A stretch of DNA of 64,000 bases, taken from contig MU385857.1 of NCBI GenBank assembly GCA_022497145.1, positions 496,001 through 560,000 of the forward strand, read 5' to 3'. The notes under the pieces are model-generated. The model made no database searches. It was not told the origin of the DNA and saw nothing but the letters and a program-made list of their open reading frames with translations. Positions 60,363-64,000 of this stretch are shown piece by piece. The DNA is from Rostrohypoxylon terebratum (taxonomy: Eukaryota > Ascomycota > Sordariomycetes > Xylariales > Hypoxylaceae). The translations under genes and the position numbers were made by a program. Numbering within the stretch: position 1 is the first letter of the stretch; the number at the start of each line of letters is the position of its first letter.

Positions 60363-60633
60363 GCATCAAGATATCATCTCCTGTCGCCCATTCTTGTCGC
60401 CTATCCTCGTCGGCAACCACCGCGCTATTCTTACACTTACAGTTACGCGCAAAAAAAGAGACACTTGACTGTGCGACCGCAACACTTTTTTCTCACCCTC
60501 TACATCACCTACACCATATACATCATCTACATACTACTCTAGTCCCAAGCCCAGTCTCCTTGTGTCGCGCACACAAAGGTAGCAGTCGCGTATAAGGGTA
60601 AGGACTTATACCGCCTCGCAGCGAGTCGAGTTC

Positions 60634-60653
60634 GAAGAAGAAGAAGAAGAAGA
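60634..60653. repeat. microsatellite (GAA)n
   Basis: About 20 bp of GAA repeats in the HapB upstream region. Confidence 0.9.
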
Positions 60654-63141
60654 GACAAAAAACAGTACGACTTGTCGCAAGACTTGACTTCTCTCAAGGT
60701 ATGTGTGGATCTCATTGTCTCTCTCATCTCAACTACTATAAGCCTATGAGCCTATGAGCTTATAAGCCTATTACTATCATTTCCAAACCCTTTGTCTTAT
60801 AAACTTGGAAGACGTGTCTATCCAATCCATCTATACTTTTTAGTTCCTGTTCCTAGTTTGTTTCAATCTCCATATGCTTTCTTCCAATCTTTAACTTTGG
60901 TCGAATGGGGAAACGCGAACACCCAAGAAAATAAATCTAGCCAGTAAGCGCTTCAGCGCAAAACAGGCGACAAGAAACCCACAGTAGATCCGGCAAATCA
61001 TCGAGCTCTTCGGTGCCTACCATATAACTAACACCTTCGCGAACAGTCACGGAGACCTATCATCGTCAACAGGACCGTCTTCACTCTTGCCATTGGCTCT
61101 ATTAGCCCATCAGGTGATTGATCCCATCTGCGGACGACGGTTCATAGAGATTTGCTCTGTTCAATCAGAGTACAATCGTCGTCCTTGTTCGCGCCCTAGT
61201 CTCGGGAGCATCCTCGGTTGAAGAGTGATTTCGAGGCGCGCCATTAGTATCTGCCCTCTGCCCTCTGCCATTTGCTCTTCTGCACTCTATTCCTTGGTGA
61301 GTTACTTGCCTTGCCGTACGTACATCATGCATCCTACATACCTACTCTACATATCTTACATACCCAGCATATCAATTACATCTATCTCTTTCACACCGGG
61401 CTGTGCCCAGATGTGCTGGCCCAGCTTCCTTCTACACAAATATAGCCCCCCTCCAGAGCCACCTCGATCCCGGCATATAGGTACACCCAGCTATTTTTTC
61501 ATCTAATTGCGTTGTCGCAAGCTTACCCCAGGATGGTACATCGATCCCTCAGATGCACCATCTGTTTGTCAAATATCTACTGTCTCATCCCTTCTTCTTT
61601 TTCCAGTGACATGGTGTTAATCCGTTAATCTCACTCCTCGTCTCATTCGCCGATTTCCCTCGTTTCTTTTCCTATCTTTCTAGAAACCGTCTACTGACAT
61701 TCCTTCACGATAAAAAGACGCGACTAGTCCCATCAGTCCGGCACGCCTACGCAGGTGAACCCAAGTATTCGGGAACCTGCCAAAAACAGGTATGTATCTA
61801 TTGTATCTGTCCGGTACTCTTGCTACATTTGCACACATCTATGTCACTTTTCCCTTCATCCCCCATCTGCCCGCCTGCAACGATACATTCACACACCATC
61901 TACACTGTACCGCACTATCTAGTCTCTTTCCCACTACGGCAAGGCTTGACGATCAGGTATACCCTCTTCAAGTCGCAAACTCACCCACTCAAGGCACCAA
62001 CCATCTATTTTGCGTAACTCGTCTCGGCCCTTTCCTTTTCCTTTCTTGTCCCTTTTCTCTCGCACACCTTTCCTTACCCTTGGTGTGCCTAGCGGTCCAC
62101 TGCCTCATCCCAAACAAGCTACGTATATGTAATATGCGTGTCGCATGTATCCGATGAATGCATATGCTTCTTGGCCAATCGCCCACAATGCAGCCTTGAG
62201 ATGCTCGAGCTCTGCATGGAGCTTCGATAACTTAGCTAGCTCTACGTCTACCTCGCAAGGTATAACTAGCATCGGGCAGCCTTTTGCCTTGCGCCACTTC
62301 TGGGCAATGGAGTTGGATCTCCTTGTCGCTCTGTGTGAGCTGGTCGACAGGGTGGGGCCCAAGCTTGTGCATATTCCGTCATGCATGCCAGCGCATCAAG
62401 TGGTGGCCCAGCGCGAAAAAAAAAGACGGATTTCTCACCCCCCCCTCCACCCACCCTCCCATCATCCGAGCTTCCCTTATACTTAACAAATAGCGAATCT
62501 AATACCTCTGGTTGGGTAGATCTCCACAATCGAATAGTCCATTGCGAATAAGCCTCGAGAACGACCTCGAGCTGTTTCGCTAGGCTACCCGCTCCCGCAG
62601 AAGACAATTTACCATAGGTTCATTGTCGAACTGAATAGCCTCACGGCGGCTCACGTATCCCCAGATTCTCACATGGTTGTTAAAGTTCCGCCTCTTTTTA
62701 GAGTCTGAACCACCTTGATCCCACCCCGCGAGATACATTCGTTTTTGCATATGCCCTAGTGCGACCCTGCGTGCACCTACCACATCACCCAGTGCCAGCT
62801 CATCCACGCATATCCAATAGATTGGATGCACATCCAGCCTACTTCGCGGCTACCTAAGTGACCAAGGACAATCCCAACGCGTTGCGTATGCCCAACTGCA
62901 GCCAACCTTACAGCCTTTTATCTCAAAGACGTCAAGCAACCCGAGGACAAGCTTTGCACGGTCTTTAATTCAATCATCTCAGCAAGAACCTGTACCACTG
63001 GAATTATCCTAAGTGGCCAACGAATTTCCCTGTTCAACTTACCCGCTTGTCTCTGATTCGATTCGCATCGCAACAAGAGACATCAAGGTTTGGGCATTGC
63101 AAAATCCCCGCCGCCGCCCCGTGCGCTGACTGTCCCCGATA

Positions 63142-64000
63142 ATGATGGACTACGCGCAATACCAGCAACCACCACAGACGGCACATTCTGGTTACACGAA
63201 CTCTGGTGCTGGTAACAACATCACCTCTCCCACCAGCCACACAATACACCAACACGGTGTTCAAACTTCCCCAATCCTGCCCTCGCAACACCAGACATCA
63301 ACTCCTGGACAAGGGCACAGCATGTATCAAACACAGTACGGAGTACCCCAGCAGGGGATGCACTACGGCGTGCCTCAGATCCAGGCGGCTGCCATGGCCG
63401 CAACTGCTGCCGCAGCTGGCGGCACCGGTTATTCAGGCTACATGTCTTCGGATCCTAGCCTACCTCAAAACTCACCAAGGATGACGCCCGGAGGAAAGAA
63501 AGATGCGCGCGACCCTCGATCACCTCAACAACTAAACAACGTAAACCAATTACCCGGAAGGCGCCTGAGCCAGGTCACAAGCCCAGGCGTTCCCAATGCG
63601 CCCATGATGAACCATGCCGGCGCCCGTTCTGCCGTCGCGCCTCCGCCTATGCCGCCGACACAATCGATGCCCCCGCCCCAATCCCCTGAGATGACGGCCG
63701 GCGCCGAAGAGTCGCCCCTATACGTTAACGCGAAGCAATTCCATCGTATTCTTAAGAGAAGAGTTGCCCGCCAACGCTTAGAGGAGGCTCTAAGATTGAC
63801 AAGTAAGGGAAGGAAACCTTACCTTCACGAATCGCGACATAATCACGCGATGCGCAGACCTCGAGGTCCTGGTGGTCGATTCTTAACGGCGGAGGAAGTC
63901 GCTGAGATCGAGAGGAATAAAGGCGCTGGCGATGAAAAGGATGGTGGCGCTGTAGAGGCAGTAGCTGCCAAGGCCGGATCGAAGAGGAAATCCGAGACCA
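63142..64000 (+). CDS. hapB: CCAAT-binding factor subunit HapB/HAP2 (NF-YA), 3' end outside the window
   Basis: DNA-contacting subunit of the heterotrimeric CCAAT-binding complex (HapB/C/E), a global regulator of respiration, iron and redox genes. The open frame has no intron from ATG 63142 to the window end (286 codons). The N-terminal 185 residues are Gln/Pro/Ser-rich (MMDYAQYQQPPQTAHSGYTN). The NF-YA domain is complete at about residues 191-250. It has PLYVNAKQFHRILKRRVARQ (subunit-association helix) and then the DNA-binding part KGRKPYLHESRHNHAMRRPR with GPGGRF. The basic tail continues (KAGSKRKSET) out of the window. The frame opens MMDY; the second Met is an equally possible start. The strictly conserved HESRHNHAMRRPRG makes the identification certain. 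Confidence 0.97.
   Translation, partial: MMDYAQYQQPPQTAHSGYTNSGAGNNITSPTSHTIHQHGVQTSPILPSQHQTSTPGQGHSMYQTQYGVPQQGMHYGVPQIQAAAMAATAAAAGGTGYSGYMSSDPSLPQNSPRMTPGGKKDARDPRSPQQLNNVNQLPGRRLSQVTSPGVPNAPMMNHAGARSAVAPPPMPPTQSMPPPQSPEMTAGAEESPLYVNAKQFHRILKRRVARQRLEEALRLTSKGRKPYLHESRHNHAMRRPRGPGGRFLTAEEVAEIERNKGAGDEKDGGAVEAVAAKAGSKRKSET

Larger units (their letters stand above)
59801..63141 (+). promoter_or_regulatory. pyrimidine-rich promoter/leader region of the HapB gene
   Basis: The + strand is C/T-rich over some 3 kb and ends at the HapB ATG. Several strong donor-like sites (AAGGTATGTG near 60697, CAGGTATGTA near 61788) suggest leader introns, and many short upstream ATG frames lie in between. (GCATCCAA)x3 at 60339-60362 and (GAA)n at 60634-60653 are present. 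Minus-strand frames at 62105-62831 are unexplained. The transcription start cannot be placed. Confidence 0.45.

Overview
The window is nuclear DNA from a filamentous ascomycete. Genes carry several short introns (about 50-95 nt is typical) with GTRNGY-type donors, CTAAC/CTRAY branch points and YAG acceptors. Leaders are pyrimidine-rich, start contexts are of the CCAAAATGG / CCACCATGC type, and every recognisable product belongs to a conserved fungal family. Gene content and the many TACCTAGGTA-type intergenic motifs suggest a sordariomycete, but that placement is inference. Eighteen protein-coding genes are supported. Two run off the ends: a UMP/CMP kinase at the left and the HapB/NF-YA gene at the right. 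No tRNA, rRNA, CRISPR array or bacterial-type operon was seen.

Layout. 0-4.3 kb: UMP kinase start (-), a small mitochondrial-type membrane protein (-) and a three-exon tetraspan membrane protein (-). 7.3-9 kb: eIF2 gamma (+). 9.7-11.4 kb: a four-exon acidic protein resembling the Laa2/DUF5102 AP-1 accessory family (-). 12.4-14.8 kb: nucleoporin Nsp1 (+). 15.2-15.8 kb: the F1F0-ATPase inhibitor IF1 (-). 19.6-20.6 kb: 14-3-3 (+). 21.6-23.6 kb: Dph4 and mitoribosomal mL59 (both -). 24.1-26.4 kb: spliceosomal helicase Prp28 (+). 28-31.2 kb: an M1 aminopeptidase with an upstream in-frame mitochondrial-type start (+). 31.9-32.2 kb: a TA-flanked Tc1/mariner-pogo type MITE. 33-34.4 kb: enolase (+). 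36.2-37 kb: ribosomal protein uS15/Rps13 (+). 37.4-38.2 kb: the Dpy-30/Sdc1 COMPASS subunit (-). 38.7-41.4 kb: the FAN1 nuclease (+). 45.3-46 kb: an unrecognised proline/serine-rich protein (+). 46-63.1 kb: about 17 kb with no recognisable gene. 63.1 kb to the end: HapB (+).

The genes are individually transcribed housekeeping genes (translation, splicing, nuclear pore, glycolysis, mitochondria, chromatin, DNA repair), not a pathway cluster. Divergent pairs sharing about 0.5-1 kb promoters are Laa2-like/NSP1, mL59/PRP28 and SDC1/FAN1. Convergent pairs are eIF2 gamma/Laa2-like, NSP1/IF1, 14-3-3/DPH4 and RPS13/SDC1.

I found no convincing novel system. The points most worth a second look are the MITE upstream of enolase, the dual-start aminopeptidase, the 17-kb non-coding block before HapB, the dispersed CCTAGG/TAGGTAGG motif family, and several splice-dependent gene models that simple ORF reading would get wrong.
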